Shown here: piece by piece, positions 17,301 through 24,934 of the stretch | How positions within the stretch are numbered: the stretch's first letter is position 1 | Layout: each line of letters starts with the position of its first letter | Source: Pseudomonas sp. URMO17WK12:I11 | GTDB lineage: Bacteria; Pseudomonadota; Gammaproteobacteria; Pseudomonadales; Pseudomonadaceae | DNA: 64,000 bases | NCBI RefSeq assembly: GCF_007677725.1 | Contig: NZ_VEDF01000004.1 | Span: forward strand, 434,001 to 498,000 | Direction of reading: 5' to 3' | Notes under the pieces: generated by a model | Told to the model about the DNA's origin: nothing | Database searches by the model: none | Seen by the model: only the letters and a program-made list of their open reading frames with translations | Made by a program: the position numbers and the translations under genes

Positions 17301-17651
17301 GATGAGGAGCAAGCGCAGATGGTCCAGGAGCTGTGGAGAATCTTCAACACGTTAGCGCGTACGATTCGCCGCCCCTTCAGCGCTCAGGTCAGCTGGCAAG
17401 CGCATATCAGGGCGCATGAAGTAAATCTCTGGCTCTGTGGGTTAGCCAGAAGAATCGATGCGCTGAGTGAAGTCCGCACGCCCTCCCTCACCGAGCTGCT
17501 GCGCGAGAGCCGGGCAATCATCGATCGACTTCCTGAAAGGTTCCGGGATTATGCCGCCAGCACTGAGTTGCTTGGCTATGTGGATGGCGACGCTGGCGAG
17601 CTGGAAACTCACCGCCTCGCTCAGGTCATTCAGCAGGCTGTTAGCCACTAG
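14346..17651 (+). CDS. VPA1262-family-like protein with a PLD-type HDR motif (candidate defence gene)
   Basis: A single 1101-residue cytoplasmic protein without signal peptide or membrane helices. The N-terminal third (Q-L-W-I-L-E-I near residue 28, R-I-G-D-F-E-F near residue 210) resembles, from memory, the VPA1262 family, named after a Vibrio parahaemolyticus protein of unknown function. Around residues 400-560 there is a phospholipase-D-like layout: F-F-L-T-L-S-D, then A-W-F-D-P-F-M-E-D, then K-I-H-D-R-M-I-L-I (His512, Asp513, Arg514), followed by G-Y-Q-L-S-N-S. PLD-like folds with HDR in place of HxK occur in nuclease-type defence proteins. The C-terminal 500 residues are helical and unassigned. 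It stands alone between an IS remnant and a bidirectional terminator beside tRNA-Gly. A phage-defence role is inferred from architecture and location only. Confidence 0.6.
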   Translation: MTTLFHLLASDYRLHDLFGQDQQATTTQLWILEIDRAGATELRFLYARSLAGCHQSHKWSGSCSAKTVLYDGCWARTHTLTLHTSTQRLKIFLDYLFANTTLHGASRMADIHLDDKVEKKLGSLLFGEKPVARPVMHLPTRDLFQFRTRRLSPTAHASVDSAAISCDGKAETFAMLEGLDRTLAKAACERLNADTGMDFTALDAWRIGDFEFICSPNQSRAEKSRYDITLKGDDASLVLYEAFTRDPTDLLVVINAYSDDSVLATHTARLGKDEGYPRTHRFNLEALEKQICTSFTLEIYALSASGDVSFLVLQTGSYFVRSMNLNMQVVEPVRANGRFDWLSKQVPAKEQAQLQATARVGRALRDSRSQLGGHADDPWVALNRSIETTMKQLCPAPSTGRFFLTLSDSGGTSRIELSQWLRQIFEKHHDAQIAWFDPFMEDVGIELLHRMGTATGDYLIITTEKEPNAPGNAGAQKPGRIGKLLDQCAGWGNGYFGNVRLKVLAVPESKIHDRMILIRSANGRPLAGYQLSNSIQRANDNYPLLATPIPLDVMPQVFDYCDQILQSTVHGDGKHAPSAKLIFDSASFSESTDEPEANALHQRSCFSAAPRSGDVLAWWLDDAELAGSSGAELMAKLDGKGRLSDGRLEPKLFEQIPAKFWSQGLPLEEFHTAWDALGYVLAHCSQEPLYVADPTPLAQPLQSALLAHLEPARRDALQPRTRKALLDLEHYRAQPLASLLLSAANPHDAFSYSPPDTAWSDYYALKLLWTHAPQALVDWLSEVCASPIKGLRPTLLVIEALKLVCLSLSFDKHHERIEALLRSESSIINWVGLDAFKNAINDGTWGVETLGLIDQVRPASVQRTLLCWLINEANYVGADIKPALITKLVQSIDGPLTDQQLDDLVQPLRGRLGRLHQLTPWILESLLVPLLEQQSISCTQVCKVWFNELASQWRESLTESKSVYFKLAADGAFTDELALLTRYLEDEEQAQMVQELWRIFNTLARTIRRPFSAQVSWQAHIRAHEVNLWLCGLARRIDALSEVRTPSLTELLRESRAIIDRLPERFRDYAASTELLGYVDGDAGELETHRLAQVIQQAVSH

Positions 17652-17680
17652 CTGCGCGAGAGTAGCGAGTGCCACCCTGC

Positions 17681-17706
17681 GGTAGCGGTAGCGGTAGCGA
17701 TAGCGG
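17681..17706. repeat. Short tandem hexamer repeat GGTAGC, four units
   Basis: Three exact GGTAGC units and one GATAGC unit follow each other just after the stop of the large gene. Too short and too AT-unlike for CRISPR; it is a simple-sequence repeat outside any gene. Confidence 0.7.
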
Positions 17707-17749
17707 AGATCGGCGCTGCGGGCCTACATTTAACGTTCCAGCTGAAACG

Positions 17750-17775
17750 AAAAAAGACGCCTAAGCGTCTTTTTT
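17750..17775. terminator. Bidirectional intrinsic terminator
   Basis: The stem AAAAAAGACGC / GCGTCTTTTTT closes a CTAA loop. T runs occur on both strands, so it can end the rightward VPA1262-like transcript and the leftward tRNA-Gly transcript. Confidence 0.9.
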
Positions 17776-17814
17776 CAAGATTTAAAGAACATTGAAGCCC
17801 TGTAAATCGATATA

Positions 17815-17890
<76 letters not shown>

Positions 17891-17905
17891 GTCGTGATGG
17901 GTGCC

Positions 17906-17933
17906 ATTCTAGCGATATCTGAAACGGCGTCAA
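17906..17933 (-). promoter_or_regulatory. Sigma-70 promoter of tRNA-Gly
   Basis: On the minus strand TTGACG and TAGAAT are separated by 16 bp, and the -10 box ends 15 bp before the mature 5' end of the tRNA. This is a near-consensus promoter with transcription starting a few bases before the tRNA. Confidence 0.8.
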
Positions 17934-17953
17934 CCCCTTGATTCAAAAAAAGT

Positions 17954-18514
17954 TTATTTCTGCTCGGAGCCTTCGCGCAGGTGCGGCCAGGCCGCCAGCA
18001 GGTAGTGAATCATCGACCACAAGGTCAGCGCTGCCGCCACTAGCAACAGACCATAGCCAAGCACAACCCAGAAGCTCACCAGCGGCGGATTACCCAGCAG
18101 AATCACCAAGGCCAGCATCTGCGCCGCGGTTTTCCACTTACCGAGATTGGAGACCGCCACATGCGCCCGCGCGCCCAGTTCGGCCATCCACTCGCGCAGT
18201 GCCGAGACCACGATTTCGCGGCCAATGATGACCGCAGCCGGCAGGGTCAGCCAGAAGTTCGCATGCACCTGCACCAGCAGCACCAAGGCCACTGCCACCA
18301 TCAACTTGTCAGCCACAGGGTCGAGGAACGCGCCGAAGGGCGTGCTCTGCTGCAGGCGCCTAGCCAGGTAGCCGTCGAGCCAGTCAGTGGCGGCAGCGAT
18401 GGCGAACACCGTGCTGGCGGCCAGGTAACTCCAGTGGTACGGCATGTAGAACAGCAGGATGAAGATCGGGATGAGCAGGACGCGTAGAACGGTGAGCAAA
18501 TTTGGAATATTCAT
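17954..18514 (-). CDS. pgsA: CDP-diacylglycerol--glycerol-3-phosphate 3-phosphatidyltransferase
   Basis: A 186-residue inner-membrane enzyme with about four to five hydrophobic segments. It carries the complete CDP-alcohol phosphotransferase motif D-G-x2-A-R-x8-G-x3-D-x3-D ([10 protein letters not shown] ... [10 protein letters not shown], about residues 44-70). It makes phosphatidylglycerophosphate, the committed step to phosphatidylglycerol and cardiolipin. It starts M-N-I-P-N-L-L-T, the common opening of PgsA. It lies 32 bp behind uvrC and is probably cotranscribed with gacA and uvrC, as in other pseudomonads. Confidence 0.96.
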   Translation of the reverse strand: MNIPNLLTVLRVLLIPIFILLFYMPYHWSYLAASTVFAIAAATDWLDGYLARRLQQSTPFGAFLDPVADKLMVAVALVLLVQVHANFWLTLPAAVIIGREIVVSALREWMAELGARAHVAVSNLGKWKTAAQMLALVILLGNPPLVSFWVVLGYGLLLVAAALTLWSMIHYLLAAWPHLREGSEQK

Positions 18515-18546
18515 CGGTACGACTGGCTGCGGGTTGAGCCGGCATT

Positions 18547-20370
18547 CTACTCGCTATGCAGGCTGGCATAAATCGACTCGGCAAGCTTTTTACTGATGCC
18601 GGGCGCTTTGGCGATTTCATCGATACTGGCGCGGTTGAGCTCTTGCAGGCCGCCGAAATGTTTCAGCAGCTCGCGGCGACGCTTGGGGCCGACACCTGCG
18701 ACGTCTTCCAAGGTCGACGTGCGCCGGGCCTTGCCGCGCCGTGCACGGTGACCGGTGATGGCGAAACGGTGCGCTTCGTCGCGGATCTGCTGGATCAGGT
18801 GCAGCGCCGGGCTGTCACCTTTGAGGGTGAACTCGTGGGCGACATCGTTCAGGTAAAGCGTCTCGAAACCGGCCTTGCGGGTCACGCCCTTGGCCACGCC
18901 AAGCAGGGTCAGGTCGGTGAAGGCCAGCTCCTGCATCACCTCGCGGGCCATGTTCAGCTGGCCCTTGCCGCCGTCCACCAGCAGCACGTCGGGCAGTTTG
19001 CCCTCGCCATCGCGGATACGCCCGTAACGGCGGGTCAGGGCCTGCTGCATGGCGGCGTAGTCGTCGCCAGGGGTCACGCCTTCGATGTTGAAGCGGCGGT
19101 AATCGGACTTGACCGGCCCTTCCGGGCCGAATACCACGCAACTGGCCACGGTGGCTTCACCGCTGGAGTGGCTGATGTCGTAGCATTCCAAGCGCTGCGG
19201 CACTTCGTCCAGGCCCAGCACCTCAGCCAGGGCTTCGAAGCGCGCCGCCATGTGCTGACGGTTGGCCAGGCGCGCATTGAGCGCTTGCTCGGCATTGGTG
19301 ACCGCCAGTTGCTGCCAGCGCGCCCGGGTACCACGCACCCGGTGGCTGATGCTCAGTTCACGGCCGCGCAGGGTCTGCAGCGCTTCGGTGATGGCTTCGA
19401 AGTCCTCGTGCACCACATTGACGATCAGCTCGCTCGGCAGCTCGCGCTCGACGTTGCCCAGGTAGTACTGCGAGAGAAACGCAGCCATGACCTCGGCCAC
19501 TTCCTCCTCGATGCCCACCTGCGGGAAAAAGTTCTTGCTGCCGAGCACTCGCCCACCGCGCACGCTGATCAGGTGCACACAGGCGCCCCCCGGGTTGACG
19601 AACGCTGCGACCACATCGACGTCACCTGAACCGCCCTCGATGTGCTGCTGGTCCTGAACCCTGCGCAGCAGGCCAATCTGGTCGCGCAGGGCGGCGGCCT
19701 TCTCGAAGTTGAGGGCCATGGCGGCCTTTTCCATCTCAGCATTGAGCTCATTGCCCAGTTGCTGGCTGCGACCTTCGAGGAACATCACCGAATGGCGTAC
19801 GTCCTCGGCGTATTCCTCAGGGCTGACCAGGTTGGTGCAGGGCCCTTTGCAGCGTTTGATCTGGTATTGCAGGCACGGCCGGGTGCGGTTGGCGAAATAG
19901 CAGTCCTCGCACTGGCGCACCGAAAACGCTTTCTGCAGCAGGCTGAGGCTTTCACGAATGGCCCCGGCGCTGGGGTAGGGTCCGAAATAACGCCCCTTGG
20001 CCTTCTTGGCGCCACGGTGAATGCCCAAGCGGGGAAATTCACCGTCCGAGAGGAATACGTAAGGATAGGACTTATCATCGCGCAGCAGGATGTTATACGG
20101 CGGTCGCCACTGCTTGATCAGGTTCTGCTCGAGCAGCAGCGCTTCCGTTTCGTTGGCGGTGATGGTGGTTTCGACCTGGGCAATGCGCCCGACCAACGCG
20201 GCGGTCTTGGGCGCGAGGCCCGATTTGCGGAAATAACTGGCCAGACGCTTCTTGAGATTTTTCGCCTTGCCCACATAGAGCAGCCGCGCCTCGGCGTCGA
20301 ACATACGGTAAACGCCTGGGCGACCACTGCAGGTCGCAAGAAACGCGCTGGCATCAAAAACTTCAGACAT
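18547..20370 (-). CDS. uvrC: Excinuclease ABC subunit C
   Basis: A 607-residue UvrC of normal length. The N-terminal GIY-YIG nuclease domain (G-V-Y-R-M-F ... [10 protein letters not shown], residues 19-40) makes the 3' incision. A cysteine cluster around residues 155-175 fits the zinc or Fe-S site of UvrC. The UVR domain at about 205-235 binds UvrB, the RNase-H-like domain has E-C-Y-D-I-S-H and D-G-G-K-G-Q-L, and tandem helix-hairpin-helix motifs close the protein. It acts in nucleotide excision repair. It follows gacA by 6 nt, the well-known uvrY/gacA-uvrC pairing. Confidence 0.98.
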   Translation of the reverse strand: MSEVFDASAFLATCSGRPGVYRMFDAEARLLYVGKAKNLKKRLASYFRKSGLAPKTAALVGRIAQVETTITANETEALLLEQNLIKQWRPPYNILLRDDKSYPYVFLSDGEFPRLGIHRGAKKAKGRYFGPYPSAGAIRESLSLLQKAFSVRQCEDCYFANRTRPCLQYQIKRCKGPCTNLVSPEEYAEDVRHSVMFLEGRSQQLGNELNAEMEKAAMALNFEKAAALRDQIGLLRRVQDQQHIEGGSGDVDVVAAFVNPGGACVHLISVRGGRVLGSKNFFPQVGIEEEVAEVMAAFLSQYYLGNVERELPSELIVNVVHEDFEAITEALQTLRGRELSISHRVRGTRARWQQLAVTNAEQALNARLANRQHMAARFEALAEVLGLDEVPQRLECYDISHSSGEATVASCVVFGPEGPVKSDYRRFNIEGVTPGDDYAAMQQALTRRYGRIRDGEGKLPDVLLVDGGKGQLNMAREVMQELAFTDLTLLGVAKGVTRKAGFETLYLNDVAHEFTLKGDSPALHLIQQIRDEAHRFAITGHRARRGKARRTSTLEDVAGVGPKRRRELLKHFGGLQELNRASIDEIAKAPGISKKLAESIYASLHSE

Positions 20371-20376
20371 GGGGGA

Positions 20377-21015
20377 TCAAAGGCTTGCGTCGACCATACC
20401 GTGGCGAACGGCCAGCAAGGTCAATTCGACGTCACTGGTGACAGAGAGTTTTTCGAAGATTCGATAACGGTAAGTATTGACGGTCTTGGGCGACAAGCAC
20501 AACTTGTCGGAGATGATCTGCACCTTCTGGCAGCCGACGATCATCAGGGCAATCTGGATTTCCCGCTCGGACAACGCATCGAACGGCGAGCCCTGCGGCT
20601 GGAACGACTTGAGCGCCAGCTGCTGGGCAATCTGCGGGCTGATGTAGCGCTGGCCGGCAAAAGCCAGGCGAATGGCCTGGACCATTTCATCAAGGCCGGC
20701 GCCCTTGGTCAGGTAACCGGCAGCGCCGGCCTGCATCAGCCGTGTCGGGAACGGATCTTCTTCGCACACCGTGACAGCGACCACCTTGGTGTCAGGGTGG
20801 CTGCGCAACAGCTTGCGGGTCGCCTCCAGGCCACCGATACCCGGCATCTTGACGTCCATCAGGACGACGTCTGGCTTGAGCTCCCGCGCGAGTCTGAGCG
20901 CCGATTCGCCCGAATCTGCCTCACCGACGACCTGCAGGCCGTCGATGTCGGCCAGCATGCGCGTTATACCGGTTCGCACCAGATCGTGATCATCGACCAC
21001 TAGGACCCTAATCAA
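20377..21015 (-). CDS. gacA: Response regulator GacA (LuxR/FixJ-type)
   Basis: A 212-residue regulator. The receiver domain has the acidic pocket D-D at residues 7-8 and the phospho-acceptor in L-M-D-V-K-M-P (about residue 54). The C-terminal LuxR-type helix-turn-helix has L-S-E-R-E-I-Q and [10 protein letters not shown]. GacA is phosphorylated by GacS and switches on the RsmY/RsmZ-type small RNAs, which control exopolysaccharides, T6SS and secondary metabolism. I chose the TTG at 21015, with GAGG 7 nt upstream, over a GTG two codons earlier that abuts the ribosome site; a TTG start is usual for Pseudomonas gacA. Both the T6SS and the alginate-type cluster here are plausible targets. Confidence 0.97.
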   Translation of the reverse strand: MIRVLVVDDHDLVRTGITRMLADIDGLQVVGEADSGESALRLARELKPDVVLMDVKMPGIGGLEATRKLLRSHPDTKVVAVTVCEEDPFPTRLMQAGAAGYLTKGAGLDEMVQAIRLAFAGQRYISPQIAQQLALKSFQPQGSPFDALSEREIQIALMIVGCQKVQIISDKLCLSPKTVNTYRYRIFEKLSVTSDVELTLLAVRHGMVDASL

Positions 21016-21078
21016 GCACACACCTCGTCAACAGGGCGATTGGATCCCGCCACCTTAACAAAATTTTTCACAGCGGAC

Positions 21079-21468
21079 CTAGCGTAATGCTTCTGTCAGA
21101 AACGTCTGACGGTTTTGCCGTGGCTGCCAGGCCGATTCACCCCCGACGGCCTCGCCCGCCAGACGCAACAACAGGTGCTGCAAAGCGGCCTTGTCAGCCT
21201 CTGGCAAACGCCGAAGAGCGCTCAGCAAGCCGGTTTCATCAGCGCTCAGGCAGTCCAGCGGTGCCGGCGTGCGCACCCCGTTCAACACATACAGCGCGTC
21301 TACTCCGCTGGCGGCCAGTGCGGCCAGGTAGTCGGCACGCGGCGTCCGCTCACCGCTCTCATATTTGCCCTGGGCGTTCGGCTCCACCCCACCGATGTCG
21401 CCGAAGACCCGCTGGGTCATGCCCAGCCGCTCACGCTCTTCCCTCAGGCGCGTACCGAGTCCGTTCAT
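21079..21468 (-). CDS. XRE/Cro-CI-type transcriptional regulator
   Basis: A 129-residue protein starting M-N-G-L-G-T-R-L, with AGGAG about 9 nt upstream; longer in-frame starts lack a ribosome site. Residues 5-60 form a helix-turn-helix of the XRE type (R-L-R-E-E-R-E-R-L-G-M-T-Q ... Q-G-K-Y-E-S-G-E-R-T-P). The C-terminal half is a helical, probably dimerising region. It lies divergently before the alginate-type operon and just upstream of gacA on the same strand. Palindromes in the 523-bp leader are natural candidate operators, which would make it an autoregulator or a regulator of the operon, but equivalents of this gene also sit beside gacA in pseudomonads as an ordinary neighbour. Confidence 0.8.
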   Translation of the reverse strand: MNGLGTRLREERERLGMTQRVFGDIGGVEPNAQGKYESGERTPRADYLAALAASGVDALYVLNGVRTPAPLDCLSADETGLLSALRRLPEADKAALQHLLLRLAGEAVGGESAWQPRQNRQTFLTEALR

Positions 21469-21657
21469 ATTCCCGTTTCTCCTGAATGTCCTTTCAGTAG
21501 CGGCGCGCTTCGCTTTCGCACGCGCGCAGACGTGGCGGCCACTATGCCCATCGCCGACCTCGGTCGCAAGCCAGTATTGCGCCACCATAGGCGCCTCGGC
21601 GGCCCAGTGAGCCCATCAGCAACTTTCGATAATGAACCAAGACGGCACTTTTTTTAC

Positions 21658-21669
21658 CGACAATTGTCG
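21658..21669. promoter_or_regulatory. Perfect 12-bp palindrome CGACAATTGTCG
   Basis: A complete dyad about 190 bp upstream of the XRE start codon. Its symmetry and length suit a dimeric helix-turn-helix repressor. Binding partner unknown. Confidence 0.45.
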
Positions 21670-21699
21670 CACCACCACGCCGTAGCTTTGGCGCCAGTA

Positions 21700-21719
21700 A
21701 AACGCCATATAGGGCGTTT
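21700..21719. promoter_or_regulatory. Inverted repeat AAACGCC-N6-GGCGTTT
   Basis: Two 7-bp arms with a 6-bp spacer (ATATAG) form a 20-bp dyad. It differs in sequence from the two other palindromes in the same leader, so it would be a site for a different protein, or a weak hairpin. Confidence 0.4.
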
Positions 21720-21778
21720 ACATTTTTTTGACGCCTAACTAACAACAACTATAAGCTCTTGATTCTAAACAGTTTTTT

Positions 21779-21804
21779 TAACTTAACACGAAAGTATTAA
21801 GTTA
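21779..21804. promoter_or_regulatory. Inverted repeat TAACTTAA-N10-TTAAGTTA
   Basis: Two perfect 8-bp arms with a 10-bp spacer put the half-site centres 18 bp apart, close to two helical turns. It lies in the most AT-rich part of the leader, about 190 bp before algD. No U run or GC-rich stem is present, so it is not a terminator. Confidence 0.45.
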
Positions 21805-21991
21805 TTTTCACATCGGCGTTTAACAGCGCTTGCATTGAAAATATGAAGCCATTTAGGCTGTAGGGAGACCACTAAGAAATAGCCTGCTACGCCACTTCCG
21901 AGCGCGGCTCAATTCTGCGCGTCTGTCTATCCAAACACTTCATGAACGATGTATCTCGGCCGGCTTCGCCGTGCCCCAGGGAGAGGGTTTT

Positions 21992-23299
21992 ATGAACATC
22001 AGTATTTTTGGTCTTGGCTATGTTGGCGCGGTCTGCGCGGGTTGCCTGTCGGCTCGCGGTCACCAGGTGCTGGGGGTCGATATTTCCCCGGCAAAGATCG
22101 ACCTGATCAACCAGGGCAAGTCGCCAATCGTCGAGCCGGGCCTCGAGCAACTGCTGCAGGATGGCGTCAAGACCGGTCGCCTGCGTGGCACCACCGACGT
22201 TCAGGCAGCGATCCTGGCCACTGACATGTCGCTGCTGTGCGTGGGTACGCCGAGCAAGAAAAACGGCGACCTGGATCTGGTCTACATGGAAGCGGTATGC
22301 CGGGAAATCGGCACGGCGCTGCGCGACAAGGCCAGCCGCCACACCGTGGTGGTGCGCAGCACCGTGCTGCCGGGCACGGTGAAGAACGTGGTGGTGCCAA
22401 TTCTCGAGCAACACTCGGGCAAAAAAGCCGGTGTCGATTTCGGCGTGGCGGTCAACCCTGAGTTCCTGCGCGAAAGCACCGCCATCCAGGATTATGATTT
22501 CCCGGCCATGACCGTGATCGGCGAGCTGGACACCCAGTCGGGTGATTTGCTGGAGTCGCTGTACAAAGGTCTGGATGCGCCGGTAATCCGCAAGTCGGTC
22601 GAAGTGGCCGAGATGATCAAGTACACCTGCAACGTCTGGCACGCGACCAAGGTCACCTTCGCCAACGAGATCGGCAACATCGCCAAGGCCGCCGGCGTGG
22701 ATGGCCGCGAGGTCATGGATGTGGTCTGCCAGGACCACAAGCTCAACCTGTCGCGTTACTACCTGCGCCCAGGTTTCGCCTTCGGCGGCTCGTGCCTGCC
22801 CAAGGACGTGCGCGCCCTCACCTATCGCGCCGCGAGCCTGGATGTAAACGCCCCGCTGCTCGACTCGCTGATGCCAAGCAACGCCTCGCAGGTGCAAAAC
22901 GCCTTCGAGCTGATCGAGCGCCAGGACAAGCGCAAGATCGCCATGCTCGGCCTGGCCTTCAAGGCCGGCACCGATGACCTGCGCGAGAGCCCGCTGGTCG
23001 AGTTGGCCGAGCGCCTGATCGGCAAAGGCTACCAGCTGAGCATCTTCGATGAAAACGTCGAGTACGCCCGCGTCCACGGAGCCAACAAGGAATACATCGA
23101 AGCCAAGATCCCGCATGTCTCGTCGCTGCTGCACAGCAACCTGGAGCAGGTGATCGGCAATGCCGATGTGATCGTGCTGGGCAACAACGACCCACGGTTT
23201 GCCAATGCCCTGCAAGCCGGCCATGGCAAGCAGGTGATCGACCTGGTCGGCTTCATGCCTGGCGTGAGCGACGAGCACAACCACGGCATCTGCTGGTAA
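21992..23299 (+). CDS. algD: GDP-mannose 6-dehydrogenase AlgD
   Basis: A 435-residue protein almost identical in layout to P. aeruginosa AlgD (436 residues). The Rossmann motif I-F-G-L-G-Y-V-G-A-V-C is at the start, the N-P-E-F-L-R-E-S-T-A block is in the middle, and the catalytic cysteine sits in G-G-S-C-L-P-K-D near residue 268. It oxidises GDP-mannose twice with NAD to GDP-mannuronate, the committed precursor of alginate. The ATG at 21992 has GGGAGAGGG upstream. It is the first gene of an eleven-gene operon. Because the cluster has no algA, GDP-mannose must come from another locus. It makes GDP-mannuronate the most likely building block of whatever polymer this operon makes. Confidence 0.97.
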   Translation: MNISIFGLGYVGAVCAGCLSARGHQVLGVDISPAKIDLINQGKSPIVEPGLEQLLQDGVKTGRLRGTTDVQAAILATDMSLLCVGTPSKKNGDLDLVYMEAVCREIGTALRDKASRHTVVVRSTVLPGTVKNVVVPILEQHSGKKAGVDFGVAVNPEFLRESTAIQDYDFPAMTVIGELDTQSGDLLESLYKGLDAPVIRKSVEVAEMIKYTCNVWHATKVTFANEIGNIAKAAGVDGREVMDVVCQDHKLNLSRYYLRPGFAFGGSCLPKDVRALTYRAASLDVNAPLLDSLMPSNASQVQNAFELIERQDKRKIAMLGLAFKAGTDDLRESPLVELAERLIGKGYQLSIFDENVEYARVHGANKEYIEAKIPHVSSLLHSNLEQVIGNADVIVLGNNDPRFANALQAGHGKQVIDLVGFMPGVSDEHNHGICW

Positions 23300-23388
23300 C
23301 CGACCCGGCAGCTTAGCGCCCTGTCCGCTGCAGGCTCTGGCCTGTGCGGCTTGGCGCGCCGGTATTGCACATCTGGAGTCAAGGCTAC

Positions 23389-24918
23389 ATGGATCGACAG
23401 CAACCCTCTTTCGTGGCACCCGGCTACCTGCGCGCCAGCGCCAGCTTCTTCGGCTGGGCGTGCCTCGCCGGACTGATCGCGCTGGCCTCGGAGATGGTCG
23501 CGCCGCAGTACCTGGACCCAAGCCATCACTTGTTCATCTTCCTGATCGGCACCTTGGGCATGTGGCGTTATGGCAACGCCATCGTTCACTACCTGCGCGG
23601 CATGTACTTCCTGCACTGGAAATTCCCCCGCATGCGCCGCCAGGTCGAACGCCTGGGCGATGCCGCGCTGCCCTCGCACATGTTCATGGTGGTGACCAGC
23701 TTCCGCATCCCGACCATGACCACCTTCAAGGTCTATCAGTCGGTGTTCCAGGAAGTGCAACGGCTGAAAGTGCCGTGCACGGTAATTGCCTCGATCGTCG
23801 AAAAAGGCGACGAGACGTTCATCAAGGACATCATGCGCAACGAGGTCAAGGACCGCGACGACATCAAGCTGGTGATCGTGCGCGCCCGCGGCACCGGCAA
23901 GCGCGATGGTCTGGCTCATGCGTTTCGCGCCTTGTCGCGGCAGATGCCGCTCAATGACGCGGTGGTTGGCGTGGTCGACGGCGACACCATGATGCTGCCC
24001 GGCTGCGTAGAGCGCGCGGTCAAGCTGTTTGCCCTGCTGCCGGACGTCGGCGGCCTGACCACCAACGAGTTCTGCGAGGTCGAAGGCAGCCGCCTGATGC
24101 GCCAGTGGCACTCCATGCGTTTCGTCCAGCGCCACATCAACATGTGCTCGATGGCCCTGTCGCACCGGGTGCTGACCCTGACCGGGCGACTGTCGTTCTT
24201 CCGCGCCGAGGTGATGACCGATCCGGAGTTCATCCGCGATGTGGAAGCCGACTTTCTCCAGCACTGGCGCCTGGGCCGCTTCCAGTTCCTCACCGGCGAC
24301 GACAAGTCGAGCTGGCTGAGCCTGATGCGCGCTGGCTGGAACACCTTCTATGTGCCCGATAGCCACACCCTGACCGTCGAGCACCCGCCCAGCGACAGCT
24401 TCCTGACGGCTACCCGCCAGCTGATGTTCCGCTGGTATGGCAACTCGCTGCGCCAGAACTTCCGCGCCACCGCCCTGCTCGGCCGGGCACGCCTGGGCCT
24501 GTTCACCCTGTACGTGTTGCTTGACCAGCGCGTATCGATGTGGACCTGCCTGATGGGCCTGACCGCTTCGGTGGTTGCGGGCCTGGCCTTCGGTATTCAG
24601 TACCTGCTGGTGTACCTGTTCTGGGTCCTGATCTCGCGCAGCCTGGTGACAGTGCTGTTCGTGTTCGCCGGGCACCCGGTCAGCCCGATGTACCCCTTCG
24701 TTCTTTATTACAACCAGATCGTCGGTTCGCTGATGAAGGTCTACGCCATGTTCCACATGGACCAGCAGAGCTGGACGCGACAAAAGACCACCCTGGCCAC
24801 CGGCAGCGTCGACTTCGACGCCACCCTGAATCGCTGGTCCTCGAAGGCGATGTTGTGCTCGTCGATCGCGATCTTCTTCGGGGTCATCACCGTTCTTCTC
24901 GAACTCTCGCAACGTTAA
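23389..24918 (+). CDS. alg8: Alginate-type polymerase glycosyltransferase Alg8
   Basis: A 509-residue inner-membrane GT2 enzyme. It has two N-terminal membrane helices, then a cytoplasmic catalytic domain with the DxD motif V-V-D-G-D-T (Asp197 and Asp199), G-D-D-K-S-S-W and a Q-x-x-x-R-W-type motif in T-R-Q-L-M-F-R-W. At least three C-terminal helices follow. Alg8 polymerises mannuronate from GDP-mannuronate and needs c-di-GMP-bound Alg44. I chose the ATG at 23389 over an upstream GTG without a ribosome site. Length is close to the P. aeruginosa enzyme (494). It is followed 16 nt later by alg44. Confidence 0.93.
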   Translation: MDRQQPSFVAPGYLRASASFFGWACLAGLIALASEMVAPQYLDPSHHLFIFLIGTLGMWRYGNAIVHYLRGMYFLHWKFPRMRRQVERLGDAALPSHMFMVVTSFRIPTMTTFKVYQSVFQEVQRLKVPCTVIASIVEKGDETFIKDIMRNEVKDRDDIKLVIVRARGTGKRDGLAHAFRALSRQMPLNDAVVGVVDGDTMMLPGCVERAVKLFALLPDVGGLTTNEFCEVEGSRLMRQWHSMRFVQRHINMCSMALSHRVLTLTGRLSFFRAEVMTDPEFIRDVEADFLQHWRLGRFQFLTGDDKSSWLSLMRAGWNTFYVPDSHTLTVEHPPSDSFLTATRQLMFRWYGNSLRQNFRATALLGRARLGLFTLYVLLDQRVSMWTCLMGLTASVVAGLAFGIQYLLVYLFWVLISRSLVTVLFVFAGHPVSPMYPFVLYYNQIVGSLMKVYAMFHMDQQSWTRQKTTLATGSVDFDATLNRWSSKAMLCSSIAIFFGVITVLLELSQR

Positions 24919-24934
24919 GGAAAGGCGCCTGCAC

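Larger units (their letters stand above)
21469..21991. promoter_or_regulatory. 523-bp AT-rich leader between the XRE gene and algD
   Basis: No gene is supportable here. The part at 21740-21870 is strikingly rich in A and T compared with both neighbours. It contains three separate palindromes (listed below). I looked for the AlgU/sigma-22 pattern GAACTT-N16/17-TCtgA that drives algD in P. aeruginosa and found no convincing copy. A GTG at 21971 in frame with algD lacks correct spacing to the GGGAGAGGG ribosome site. The length of the region fits the long, multi-protein algD promoter of other species. Confidence 0.55.

Noticed and set aside
17681..17706. GGTAGC repeat as a possible CRISPR or attachment site
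   Set aside because: Units are 6 bp without spacers and do not copy any part of the tRNA; only a simple-sequence repeat.
21700..21991. AlgU/sigma-22 promoter before algD
   Set aside because: No GAACTT-N16/17-TCtgA pair could be found; TAACTT at 21779 has no matching -10.
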